Of a stretch of 64,000 bases of DNA, positions 1-11,573 are shown piece after piece. Each line of letters starts with the position of its first letter. Within the stretch, counting starts at the first letter, position 1. The position numbers and the translations under genes are program-made. Under the pieces are notes generated by a model. That model was not told where the DNA came from and did no database searches. It was given only the letters and a program-made list of their open reading frames with translations. The stretch comes from Sphagnum compactum. Taxonomy: Eukaryota; Bryophyta; Sphagnopsida; Sphagnales. Location: the NCBI GenBank assembly GCA_965153455.1, contig OZ234494.1, positions 17,918,001 to 17,982,000 of the forward strand, given 5' to 3'.

Positions 1-810
1 CGGGACGGATGAAGGGATGGATGACGGACGAACGGATGGATGGAAATAAACCCAGAAATGACCTGCAAAATCACTTACGAAACCTGCAGCAGACTGTTCC
101 ACCATCATCTTATGAGCTTGCAGCTTGTTATTCTTGTTACTGCTGTTGTTGTTGTGGTTGTGGTTGTGGTGGTGGTTGTCATTGTTGCTATAGGTCGATA
201 GCTTCAGCATGCATACATCAATCTCCACCATCCCCAATGCCTTCTCAGACAATGTTGTCTTTGGAACATTGTCTGAGAAGGATAAAATACTCTCTCGTAA
301 GCCATCAACAATTGCCTGACGCTGACGTGCAACACCCACTCCTAAAAGATACTTCACCCCTGCCTCCCCCTCTGCTCGTTTCACCTGAAGAGTTTTCTTT
401 ACCTCTGCCTTCTCCCGAGTAACCACCCTCAACCTTGCAGCTGCAATCAAGAAAAAGTGCACTTATTTGGTTCACAGATCTTCACAATCTATAAAATTGC
501 AGGTTCATTCAAGACAGCTCTGATCAAGAAAAACTTGACTTGCTGAAGAAGACCATCTCTCTCTCCTAATTTGTATCAACTACTAAGTTGACATCAATTT
601 GCATTAGAGAATAGATCTTGAAGAGCAGCCGGTTTAACGTTGAACTGGAGCATGGGACAAAAGGACATAAGAGAGAGACAAGAGTCTCCTCACCTGCATT
701 GATTTCGTTCATGGCCCGCTTGACAGTCTCATCAGGTTCAATGTCAACAATGAGAGTCTGCACAATCTCATACCCATAATCTCATACCCATAATTCCGCA
801 TGGCCTGCAC
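1..810 (-). pseudogene. HIR: HIR (hypersensitive-induced reaction, SPFH/band-7) gene fragment
   Basis: On the minus strand two exons of a HIR protein are readable. HIR proteins are plasma-membrane, lipid-raft SPFH proteins linked to immune cell death. Exon one runs 810 to 694. It has a clear acceptor (AG before 810) and a GTGAGG donor, and it encodes the family segment containing [11 protein letters not shown] and [10 protein letters not shown]. Exon two starts at 440 after TTGCAG and continues in phase with AARLRV, then RAEGEA and [12 protein letters not shown]. Two lesions show it is not functional. A 14-bp tandem duplication (764-777 and 778-791) shifts the frame in exon one. After about position 260 the conserved C-terminus is replaced by unrelated Asn/His-rich sequence that stays open to the window edge. 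The 5' part of the gene is absent; beyond 810 the sequence is a kinase fragment on the other strand. This looks like a captured or rearranged fragment. Confidence 0.72.
240..281. repeat. 17-bp perfect inverted repeat with 8-nt spacer
   Basis: The left arm (240-256) is the exact reverse complement of the right arm (265-281), with GTCTTTGG between them. It lies in the HIR fragment exactly where the family similarity ends, so it was probably created by the rearrangement that broke the gene. Confidence 0.8.
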
Positions 811-1867
811 CTGAGATTTTCAACCACCAATCAAAGTATGCGAGCAATAGTTCAAAGCTGCCTCCAAAGATTGATGTCTGGAGTTTTTCTATGGTATGTT
901 CAGAAATTCTAACTGGTACAGCGCCATATCACGATGAGCCAAAGACGAATCTTCATACTAAAATTGAAGAAATGAACCATTTTCGACCACCTTTGCCAAA
1001 TGATTGTCTGGAGGACTTGCGTAATTGCATCAGCAGTTGTTGGGAGTGCAATCCTCGAAAGCGACCAACATTTATTGAAACTAGTGGGTGCCCGTGACCT
1101 TCGGCCACTGTGAAGTCCCCCGGTTTCAAGTTTCGGTCTTGGAAACCGCGAGTGTGAAAATCCAGGCCCCAAAGTTGAGATCTCAATTCCTGAAAACCAT
1201 ATCCTAAAATTTCCCAGGCCCCAAAGTTGAGATCCCAAGTCCTGAAAACCATGTCCTGAAAATCATATCCTAAAATTTCCCAGGCCCCAAAGTTGAGATC
1301 CCAAGTCTTGAAAACCATGTCCTGAAAACCATATCCTAAAATTTCCCAGGTCTTTTTGGGTCTTGGAAACCCAGAGTGCAAACTCCAGGTCTCCAAAAAC
1401 TGAGGATCCCACGTCCTGAAAATCATGTCCAAAAAATTTCCAGGTTTGGGTCTTGGAAACCCACACTGTGTAAGTCCCAAAATTGAAATCTCACGTCTTG
1501 AAAATCATGTCCTTAAAAATTCCATGTTTAGGTTTTGGTGAACCCCCCAGTGCAAGCAAACTCCAGGTGGCCAAAAACCAAATTTTTTGCCTCAAAAAAT
1601 CAGACTGCCCCTGATTTCTTTTTTCTCTGGAGTCAGTTACATTGGGGAAGTTACATCTGGGGAAGCTCCACAGGGAACGGGCAGTGATTACGGTTCCGCC
1701 GTAATGTCTTGTGATACATCGACGGACACACTGTAGCTTTTATATATAAGATTTGCAAAATGCTCAAAATTGCAAAAGCACAAAGCTTGGGAATAGTTCA
1801 CTTCAATTCTTCCAAGCGCTCGGCCTCCATCAACCATCCTACAGTGAACAATCCAATAAGCAAGTGA
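780..1867 (+). pseudogene. C-terminal protein kinase domain fragment, split by a Helitron
   Basis: The plus frame is open from 780. It shows the end of a Ser/Thr or TKL-type kinase domain: the APE motif (807-815), the DVWSF motif of subdomain IX (873-887), then GTAPYHD, RPPLP, a subdomain XI core with CW, and KRPTF at 1059-1073. Reading stops being kinase-like at 1080, where a Helitron end begins. Joining base 1080 to 1752 keeps the same frame and gives RPTFIEICKMLK, the expected end of the kinase fold, then about 30 residues to a TGA at 1865-1867. The N-lobe and catalytic loop are missing upstream, where a HIR fragment lies on the opposite strand and overlaps by about 4 bases. It is therefore a fragment, probably non-functional. 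A donor-like GTGAGT at 1864 could mean the original exon ended there. Confidence 0.7.
1081..1751 (-). mobile_element. Non-autonomous Helitron inserted in the kinase fragment
   Basis: Read on the minus strand, the element begins with TCTTATATATAAAAGC at 1751 and ends with CTAG at 1081. Ten bases before the end is a hairpin, GTGGCC-GAA-GGTCAC (plus positions 1094-1108, stem 6 bp with one G-T pair). It sits between A (1080) and T (1752), the classical A^T Helitron target, with no target duplication. The 5' 55 bases, including TCACAAGACATTACGGCG, match the ends at 11574 and about 19,880. The 3' end matches 20,640-20,681. The interior has no ORF of note and carries three degenerate copies of a 52-66-bp unit (near 1164, 1216 and 1282). 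It needs a transposase supplied in trans. Confidence 0.88.
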
Positions 1868-3902
1868 GTGCTGACTTGATATTGCATCCTCAAAGCATCT
1901 TCCCAGCATGCTGCTAGTGGTATGGAGGGCCATTCCTGGTGGTGATGCTTCCCATTCTTGGTGGGCAGAAAGCTACAGTGTCAGACTCTCAGTAGAGGGA
2001 TGGTGTGACGGACGGACGGATGACCAGACGAATTCAAGGGAAGCTTCATTTAACATCCCGAAGTCTTTTACTATATATAATATGTTAATTATAGCCTCCT
2101 TAAAAATGTAAACAAGCAAGGACTTTAATAGTGGATCCCACAAACCTAGTTTAAAACAAAAAATCATGTTACTTAAATATAAGTAAAAAATGGAATCTAG
2201 GGTTTGGGGACTTGGGTCATGGATGGTGAGTTGAATTGCTTGTAGATAATGAATTAAAAAAAAAATACCCAATTTTTTCCTCCATTTTTCCTACTACTAA
2301 TATTAACAAGAACATAGTGGAAATGGCAATCTAGTTTTGAAAACTTGACAAAATTTTAGATATCCCTTAAGAGCTTCAATTGACATTTTCTCACACACAC
2401 TCAATAAATACATTTCTCTTCAAATGTCCAATTGGTGTCTTTAGAATTGGGAAAGGTGGGAAAACTTCATGGGGCAAATTTGGTGCAACTAGTTTTGAGA
2501 AAGCATAAATTTTGGTTGGGTTCAAAATTTGCAAGATAGTAGTTGAAATTAACCAAAAAAAATATGGGTGAGGTGTATGTTTTCCCTTAAGTGTAGTTTG
2601 TGTGGGATGGTGTCACACTAGCAAGACATCTAATATTTTATAGTTCTCAAGTATTGGAGAATACATTGTGTTAATTTTTGCTTTATCAACAAGACTAAAT
2701 TTTAATTGACCATTGAAATTGATGATTAATGGCATATAGATGGTCTATTTTCCATGGAAGAATGTTTAATTGGGAGTTGCCATTAAAACTTCACGTACTT
2801 GATACAACTAAATTTTTTTTGTGGGTGAAAATTTTTTGTGGGTGAAATTTTTCCAAAATTAAAAAAGAAATATTTCGTTGCAATATTTCCTTTTTTTAAT
2901 TCACAAATTTCTATTTAAAAAAATTTGCCACATTTGGATTCTAATTTTGATTTGGTAGCATTTTTGAACCAGTTGATTTTACTACTTAGACAAGTTCTAA
3001 AAACCTAACATCATTTCACACTAAATCCTTCTTTGGATGCTAACCAATGATGCAATATCAAAAAAATGAAAATATATATCACTAGATTGAAACCTTAATA
3101 AAAATTTACAAATTTTGCTAGAGAGAATGTTGCAACATTAGTTATGCATTTCAAAACTTTCCATAGGGAATCTTGAAATATATTTCCAAGAATCTACACA
3201 CCCACATTTTCTCTCTAGCAATGTTTTAAATACAATGCATGGACTTTGGAGGTTATTAAAGTTTATGCATAAACTCCAACAAACTAGGCATCAAAACATC
3301 AACCAAAATGCTCAAGGTGGCATGCAAATTTAACACATGGGATGTAAACTTGTTTTTGTGTCGCAAAGAAGTTTGGTTTCAAGTTGGATTTGTTTATGGA
3401 TAACATGTTCATTCTTGAGCTTTGCAAGAGCTTGAAGTACATTCTAGCTCATTAAGAAATGTTGCGACATCTCTCCAAGGAACTTTGTTTCTAATGAAAA
3501 GAGAAATTGTTCTTGCAAAGTTTATGTTGCTTACACAAAGTCTTGGATTTTTCAACAAGTGAGGAAAGGTTTTTGGCAAGATTTCTTTTTTTAGGTTTTT
3601 ATCTTTCTTTGTTCATTTTTTCAACGAAGACTTGGCCATTGTTGGAGTAAGAAAGAACCTTATGGGTTTCACCATAGTTTTCTATTTTCGTCCCCTATGT
3701 GGGTGGCTTTAAGGGCTCAAAATTCAACATGAGATGGCGAAGGAAAACTTAAAACATGACGTTTTTTAAGATAATTTTATTATGCATAGATTGAAAAATC
3801 TTCATTAGGTATTTTTATGGAATCTATGTAACTGTAAATTAGCATTCAACATATGGCTCGTCTATTTAAATCATTGAAAAATTAGATATGAAAACATGAT
3901 TA
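1868..3902. other. Gene-free AT-rich interval
   Basis: No coding region is supported. A short GACGGACGG tract lies near 2007, resembling the tract at the window start. A few GTGGGTGAAA-like short duplications lie near 2820. The rest is AT-rich sequence without visible repeats or long ORFs. Confidence 0.6.
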
Positions 3903-4459
3903 CACTACTACCAAAGTGGGGTGTAATTTACTAGCTTAAATCACTATGGGACCTTAAAAGTGAAATAACTTCATTACATTTTATTGATTTCACCTAGTGA
4001 AAGTTATTTCATTATAATATCACTATGTAGACATCATGTTTCATTTCTAGTTGACATAATTCACTATTACAATTTACTATAACAAATAGTTTTATTTCTA
4101 TGTTTTTAAAAATATTTTATTTATGTTTACTTTATGATATACTCTGTATTATTTTAAGCTACTTTAGTTATTCTAACTTATATTTTATGTTATTATAGGC
4201 TATTATAAATTATTGTACCCTAAATTATTATATGTTACTTTACCTTAAGTTATCTTAACTAGTTTATTATAAGCTTTTAGATTATTTAAGATTAAATTAT
4301 TCAACTAATTTTAAGCTGTACTTTAGGTTATTTTATTTAAAATTAATATATGTTATTTCGAATTATACTTTAAATTATTCAACGTCATTCTACTTAATGT
4401 TACTATAAATTATTTTATCCTAAGCATAATAATTTTAAAATAATCTAAAACAAAATATA

Positions 4460-5620
4460 ATGACCTAAGGTAAAAATAACTTAGACTAGAATATAATAAC
4501 CTATGAAAAATAATTTTAAATACTCTACAATATAATAACTACCAATAGCCTATGATATTATAACATAGAACATCAAACAATAATTTATAATACAATAATC
4601 ACCAATAGTTGTAATATAACGTATAATAACCAACAATAACTTATAATACAATAACCATTAATAATCATTAATAAAATAGTCATCAATAACCACCAATAAA
4701 ATAACCACCAATGGCTTACAATGGAATAGTCATTAATAGCCATTAATAGAATAACCACCAACAACAATTAATAGAATAGCCACCAATAGCCATTAATATA
4801 ATAACCACAATAGCCATTAATAGATTAATCACGAATAATCAGTAGTAGAATAACCACCAATAGCCATTAATAAATTAATCACAAATAACCATTAATAAAA
4901 TAACCACCAATAACCACTAATAGAATAGCCACAAATAACCATTAATATAATAGCCACCAATAGCCATTAATAGAATAGCCACCAATAGCCATTAATATAA
5001 TAGGCACCGATAGCCATTAATACAATAGCCACTGGTAGCCATTAATAGAATAGTCACAGTAGCCATTAATAGAATAGCCACCAGTAACCATTAATAGAAT
5101 AGCCACTAGTAGCCATTAATAAAATAGCCACAGTAACCATTAATAGAATAGCCACAATAGCCATTAATAGAATAGCCACCAGTAGCCATTAATAGAATAG
5201 CCACCAGTAGCCATTAATAGAATAGCCACCAGTAGCCATTAATAGAATAGCCACCAGTAGCCATTAATAGAATAGCCACAAATAGCCATTAATAAAATAG
5301 CCACGAGTAACCATTCATATAATAGCCACGAGTAACCATTCATATAATAGCCACGAGTAACCATTCATATAATAGTCACCAATAACGATTCATATAATAG
5401 CCACCAATAGAATAACCACGAATAGCCACCAATAGAATAACTACTAATGGCCATTAATAGTATAACCACCAATAACTATTAATAGATTAACACCAAAAAA
5501 ACATTAATAGCCACAAATAGAATAGGTATCAATAGTCATTAATAACCACCAATAACACTAATAAAAGAACAATCAATACCCATATATTATGATTGCTTTG
5601 GATTGCCAAAAATAATCTAA
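4460..5620. repeat. Degenerate minisatellite, 25-bp unit with homogeneous core
   Basis: The tract consists of variants of AATAGCCATT and AATAGCCACCAGTAG. In the core (about 5150-5290) a 25-bp unit repeats nearly perfectly at least five times. Outward the copies drift to CAATAACC/AATAGCC variants. It lies inside the CACTA-type element. Confidence 0.85.
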
Positions 5621-6060
5621 AGTGAAATAATTTATAATAAACGAAAATAACTTAAGGTGAAATAATTTTCAATAGCCAAAAGTAACTTATAATAGCTACA
5701 AGTAGTCTAAATTGAAATAATTTATAATAGCCAAAAATAACATAAAATAGACAAAAAAACTTACAATAGCTGAAAATAGCCAAAGGTAATTTATAATAAC
5801 TGCAAGTAATCTAAATTGAAATAATCTACAATAGCCAAAAATAACATAGAACAGCAAAAAAACTTATAATAGTTGAAAATAGCCTAAGGTGAAATAAATT
5901 AAAATAGCCAAAAATAACTTAAAATAACAAAAAGTAGCCTAGGGTGAAATAACAAAAAATAACCAAAAGTAATTTAGAATAGCCATAAATAGCAATAAAT
6001 AATGTAGGATGAAATAATTTAAATTAATGAAAAATAGTCATATAATAATTAAAAGTAGTT
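5620..6060. repeat. Degenerate AT-rich tandem repeats (AAAATAACC / AATAGCC type)
   Basis: Phrases such as GAAATAATTTATAATAGCC and AAAAATAAC recur with irregular spacing of about 60-70 bp. This appears to be a diverged continuation of the adjacent minisatellite. No coding potential is seen. Confidence 0.6.
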
Positions 6061-6363
6061 TAACATAGGTAGTATTATTATATTAACAAAAAAAAATTCA
6101 TTTACTAAACTTTTTTTTTTCAAAAGAATGGTCATTGAAATGTTATTGAATAATGATATTCAATTTTATTTTTTGTTCAAATGAATTTAAACTTTCAAAA
6201 GGAAATAAATGTAATTATGTACATTATTGAATATTTTAAAAAAGTAAATTCGAATCATTTCATTTGAACAAAATCTCAATAAGATATGAATTTTCATAGT
6301 TTATATTTTTGTAATGTTTAAAATGAAATATTTGATAAATATAATGTAATGTAACATATTATC

Positions 6364-6590
6364 ACAACAAGTGGGGTGGTTTGATGGTAAAGGTGTTTGG
6401 CCCCAATCTAAAGGTCAAGGGATCAAACCTCATGGGTGGTGTTGTGTGTGGTCAACAATGGTATGTTGACCATATATTCTCCTACCGAATTCTTAGGTTA
6501 GGTGCCTAGGTTGATTACGTGGCCTACCTACTACCTAGGTTAGGTTTTAACCTAGCGAAGGTAGTGACATGTGTCAATAAATAATAGGCT
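6364..6590 (+). repeat. tRNA-related SINE-like segment
   Basis: The segment near 6378 contains TGGTTTGATGG, a match to an RNA polymerase III A box. About 40 bases later is GGATCAAACC, close to the B box GGTTCRANNCC. The tract is much richer in G and C than its surroundings and ends in an AT-rich tail near 6580-6600. No intact tRNA cloverleaf could be folded by eye, so a SINE head is likelier than a tRNA gene. It lies inside the CACTA-type element. Confidence 0.4.
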
Positions 6591-6876
6591 TTAAAAATCA
6601 TGAAATTATCAATAATATTATATGTTAAATAATTAAAATTTAATTAATTTCCATACTGGTTAGTTAATTAACTAGCAAATGAATGGTTTGGTAAATTTGT
6701 ATTTCACTTGAGAATAACCTTGTTTTATTAGGTACTAGTGAAACAAGTTATTGTCTGTAGCAATTGGTCCCTGTTCACTAGGGGGTTAAACAATTTCACT
6801 AGGTAAAAATGTTCAAATTCACTCAAAAATCTAGTGAAACCCATAGTGAACTAGGACGCATTTCCTAGCAGTGTTA

Positions 6877-9800
6877 TGAGAACATGAAAAATCATTTCTT
6901 CTTAAGGGAAATGAAGGGGGCATGTCAAATGATGCATAAAACACTAACTTTGTGGGAAAATAATTTAGTGTATGAACAACCATGAAATTATCTTGTTTAA
7001 TAGTTCAAAATTTCCCACATCTTTATCAATCAGTATTTTGTTCTACTTAACATGATTAGAAGCTTTTTAAATAGAATTAGTGGTACTATCTAATTTTATT
7101 TGAAAGACACAAATTTATCCTTTATATTTATTTTCATCCTTATATTTAACTAACTAGAACCCTAAACAACCTTGTTTATATTTTAATTTTAATTTCAAGA
7201 CATGTGTGATTATCCTTTATCCCTAATTTCACATCTTGTACCGAAATTGGTCAAATACCCTAGACAACTTAAATCCATGTCCTAAATCATATGCCACATA
7301 TATTTTAAGCATGTGACCATGGCCATCATATCCATACCTTGGGAAAATTTGCTATTTTTTTTGGAGTCCATTTGTTTTAAAATTAAGTTGTATTTAAATT
7401 TATTGTCAAGGCATGAAACTATATTTTATCTTTGATTCCATACCTCATACCCTCGTCAATCATATATCTTAAACAACAATGTCTATCTAACGTTTAATTT
7501 CGATGCATGAAATTATATTTTACCCCTAAATTCATACCTTATACCTCATCAATAATATGTTTTAAACAACCTTATTCCATATCCTAACTCATATATCATA
7601 TATCTTATATATATTTGACCATGGTCTTGAACAAAAAATTTACCAAAAATAAAAGTCAAAGAAATAAAAAAAATGATAAAATCCCCATAATAGTTCAAAG
7701 CACAACAATATAATGAAAATCCATATGTAAATTTTTAAAATCTCATGATTGATCTTGTTAATATTTTTTTGGGATTACTCACCTATGTGTCAATATTTAA
7801 AACATGACCCCTTGGCAAAAGCTAATAAATTAAATTGTGTATCACCAGTTTTTGGCTACAAAACCAAAATAGTTGCATAAGTGTTAATAATACAAAATAT
7901 TTTCTTCATCTTGATCCAATTCCCTTTGAATTCAACTATTATAACTTCCACCAATAATATGGTTATTAGAAATTCCACAATCGCCTTGTGTTGGATTGGT
8001 TTTGAAGTTTGACAATTAATTAATTTGACAAAATTTTGTTCTTATATCTAAATATAATTTATCTTTTTTTCTAGATTAACTATGATGCATTACAACTTGT
8101 CAATTATCAATTGTTGAATCAACAACATGTTTTTTTTAAAATATGAACAAATTTAAATATGGATAAACTACAACATGCGCAAATTTGATTTAAAATTTAC
8201 ATATGTCATATATCCAACATTTTATCATGGATAAAAAATAAGAATTAACTTTACATGATACTCCACACTTCACGAAAAACATGGACCTATGACTACATCT
8301 AAATAACTAAATTTGTGGTCATATATATGTGACATAGATGACTATGATTCCATAGTCAATCAAGACCAATTATTTTTACCACAACATATATGACTATAGG
8401 GACATGTGAAATGACTATAAGGTTTAGAGATGGGTTTGTTTACATTAATTTGTCCAAATTTTGAACAAACCTAACATGTTAAAATATTTTTTTGATTTTT
8501 ATTTTATAAAGATGGTCAATATTACATGTCCGTGAGCTATAGTTTTTAAATTTTCATATTCAAATGTACTTGGAGTTTTCAAAAAAAAAGGTTCATTTTT
8601 GTAATTATAATTTTTTTTTTAAGTTCAATTTATTTCAATCAATTGGTGTCAATATGATTAATTTTCAAAATACCTTAGTCATTTGGTTTCAATCATGATT
8701 ACACATGAATGACCTTAATCAACATGTAGTCCCAACAATGACTAAAGGAAGGTGTTTAGTTGAAGTTTTAACATATGGCCAATATGAATGCTAGATTAAG
8801 AATATTTTACAATGTGTAAAATCTACAAAATTCATTCCCATGGGAACATATATTACACACATAAGTGTTTATGAAATGTCCATCTCAACATGGCAATCAT
8901 TAAATATGAGCCTTAATTGAACCACATGTAGATCATAATTAATGTATCATATCTAACTTTAATAAACAATCCAAAAATATTTTTGGTGTAAAAATATTCA
9001 TGAAATTACATTGTTTCATTTCATCTTCCTCGTTAACTTACATGTCTGCATATGTATTGCAAAAATATGATACATATTTTCATGTGGTCTTTTTGTTATT
9101 TTTTACGCAATCCATATAACATTAAAATTCAACCCTCGATACTTAAAACACATGAGGTTACAAATGATAGTGCATACTAGGGAATATTTATCCTATCAAT
9201 TTCCCATACCATACCCATAAAAACTAAATTAATTTGTAGTCAAATTAAAAATTATTTTCCATCTTTCAATCCAACATTACTTTGTTAACCTTCTAAAAAA
9301 TAAGGATAAAAATTTTAATATCTAAATTTTCACACAATTAAAATACAAAACTTGTGTAAAACTTTTAAATAATACAAGTAAATCACCTTCAATGTAATCA
9401 ACAAAATACCCAAATTCAAAATAAATGAAGTGTATGGCATGAAGTTTTAGTAAATATAGGTTAAAAATTTGAAATGGAAGACAAACAACATGGGATAAAC
9501 ATTTTAGTTACAACTTAGCTACAACCTAATTGCAACCTAGTCATAACTATTAGTTACTACCAACTATTTAGTTATTTACCTACTTAATTATTATCTAACT
9601 AGCTAGCTAGTGTAACCTATTATTTATCAATCTAACTTATTACCTATTAATTAACTTATTCATTAATGTAACCTATGTGGCATTTAAGTTAAGCCCACAT
9701 ATGCCACATGGCATGTAATTTAAGCCTTGGCTAAACTTTAGTTAAACATTTGTTCAAGTCAAATTTCGTTAAACTTTGGCAAACCAAAAATTTGGTTAAT

Positions 9801-11573
9801 TAAACCTTGGATAAACTTTGACAAGTTAAAAATTAATTACACCTTTGCTAAATTTTAACAAAACTAAAACTTAATTAAACCTTTGCTAAAATTTAAAAAA
9901 ATGAAAACTTGTTTAAATTTTAGTTAATATCCAACACTAATATTGGGGTTTTCATAGCCATCTCCTTTTGATAGATGTTGGTATAATTTTGAATGGGAAC
10001 TTAATATCAACATCAAATACAATCATAATATATCTTAATAATACTTAAACATAATTTTAATAAAACTTTAATATACATGTAATACCCCTTAACATGTCAT
10101 TAATAAATTCAATATACCCTTAATAACTTAAATACACATATAACAAACCTTATATCTTTAATGAAGTTTTAATAACAAACCTTATTAATTTATTTAATAT
10201 AATCAAAATATGCTTTGAAATTTTGTTAAATATAATCTTAATACATTCATCCAAATATACCCTTAACATACTCATAAGACAACTTAGACAAATTATTTGT
10301 AATTACATTTTTGTTATTAATACAACTAATTGGACTTAATAGCCTATTTGTGAATGAAATACATTTACATGGAAGGATGAAACTTCAAATAGTTGTAGTG
10401 TAGTTGTAGCATAGTTTTAGGATAGTCAACTAATTTTCAAAGGTGGTTGATAGTCGTAGAAAAAGTTGCAAATGACACATAATTGCATGTAGTTGCAAAT
10501 TGGCTACTTTCAAAATATAAAATATATATTATAGTGCACAATAGCAAGTAACCTAACCTAATAACCATGTACCACCTTTCTAAATAAGTAATTATGTGTA
10601 AGGTAAAGGTCAAGGACTAAGACATTACTAAAATAAAGGACACACCCAAGGTGGGGGTTGAAGCCTAGAGGTGATTCAACATTTTGGCGATGATTTAGTC
10701 CAAGGGTTTTACTTAACATAAATTAACATGTAAACATTTCTTCCCCCTTTTTCCCTTTTTCCCCATTTTTTTCATAAAGGAATTTCTTTGTCAATGGTGA
10801 TTTTATCAAAAAAATTGAATAAAATCTCATCCCAATAAGACAAGGGGTTTTTTTGCTTGGCAATTGTTTGCAATATTAGTAGCAAAAGGAAATATTGGGA
10901 AATATTAATTGTTGAAGTGCAAATTTGAAAAAATTGCCAACTTTTCATAAAAGAATCAATTTTGTAATTTGATTTGAATTTTTTTTGTTGTTCAAGATTG
11001 TAAAATATCAATTGTGTCTAATGTTGTTTATTTCATTGCATTTGGAGACTAGTGGTTTTTTAATAAATTTTGTGGTTATGAAACTTTGGCAAAAATTTCC
11101 TATTTTTTGGCAATTATTTTCGAATTTACAACAAAGAAAGAAAAATTCCAAAAATTCCATTTTTGTTTGGTAGCCACAATGTAAAAAGTTGCCAAAAAAA
11201 AGGAAAAAAGACTATTGGTAGAGAAAAGACATTTGCATTGTAACAATTTTCAAATTCTTATTTATAAAATACATTTTACATGTGGTGGCTAATTAAGAGA
11301 TTATTTCAATTAAAATGTGGGAAAGACTCTTGGGTTTTGAGATTATCTTTAAGAATTAAAAAAATTAAAAAAAAGGTAATTACAAATTAAAAAAATCCCC
11401 CTTATAATCGTACATCTCACCTAAGAACAAAATATCCTACCCAAGAATGAAAACCCTTTTTGTAATGGTTGGAAGAAAATTCCATTTTGTTAAACCCACA
11501 AAATAACATTAGAAATTTCCATTTAGTGTTTCATGTGTGGTAGCAATGTATAAAACACTAATATAATCCTATA
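6877..11573. other. 4.7-kb AT-rich gene-free interval
   Basis: No ORF with recognisable protein similarity was found. Locally degenerate repeats are visible: TTAAACCTTGGATAAACTTTG-like copies at 9710-9930 and TTAATA/CTTAAT runs at 9990-10300. The composition is strongly AT-rich throughout, as in old intergenic heterochromatin. Confidence 0.6.

Larger units (their letters stand above)
3903..6873. mobile_element. Non-autonomous CACTA-type (En/Spm superfamily) DNA transposon
   Basis: The left end reads CACTACTACCAAAGT. The right end, on the complementary strand, reads CACTGCTAGGAAATG. Both are followed within 50 bases by CACTATGGG, as expected of CACTA terminal and subterminal repeats. The element is flanked on both sides by TTA (3900-3902 and 6874-6876), the 3-bp target duplication typical of the superfamily. 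CACTAG and GTGAAA motifs are repeated in the first 180 and last 170 bases. No transposase ORF is present inside. The 2,971-bp interior is occupied by a long minisatellite and a SINE-like segment. The right TIR begins CACTG rather than CACTA, and TIR identity is imperfect, so this copy is old. Confidence 0.72.

Noticed and set aside
9-422. 137-codon plus-strand ORF with a Cys/Gly-rich run
   Set aside because: The Cys/Gly run is a GTT/GGT microsatellite, and the opposite strand encodes recognisable HIR sequence over the same bases.
953-1480. Minus-strand ORF with repeated GFQDMVFKTWDLNFGAWEI-like units
   Set aside because: It lies entirely within the non-autonomous Helitron and reflects its internal 52-66-bp repeats.
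4460-5620. CRISPR-like array
   Set aside because: Units are contiguous and degenerate with no unique spacers, in a plant nuclear context; it is a minisatellite.
6364-6440. A functional tRNA gene
   Set aside because: A- and B-box-like motifs are present, but no acceptor stem or anticodon arm could be folded by eye.
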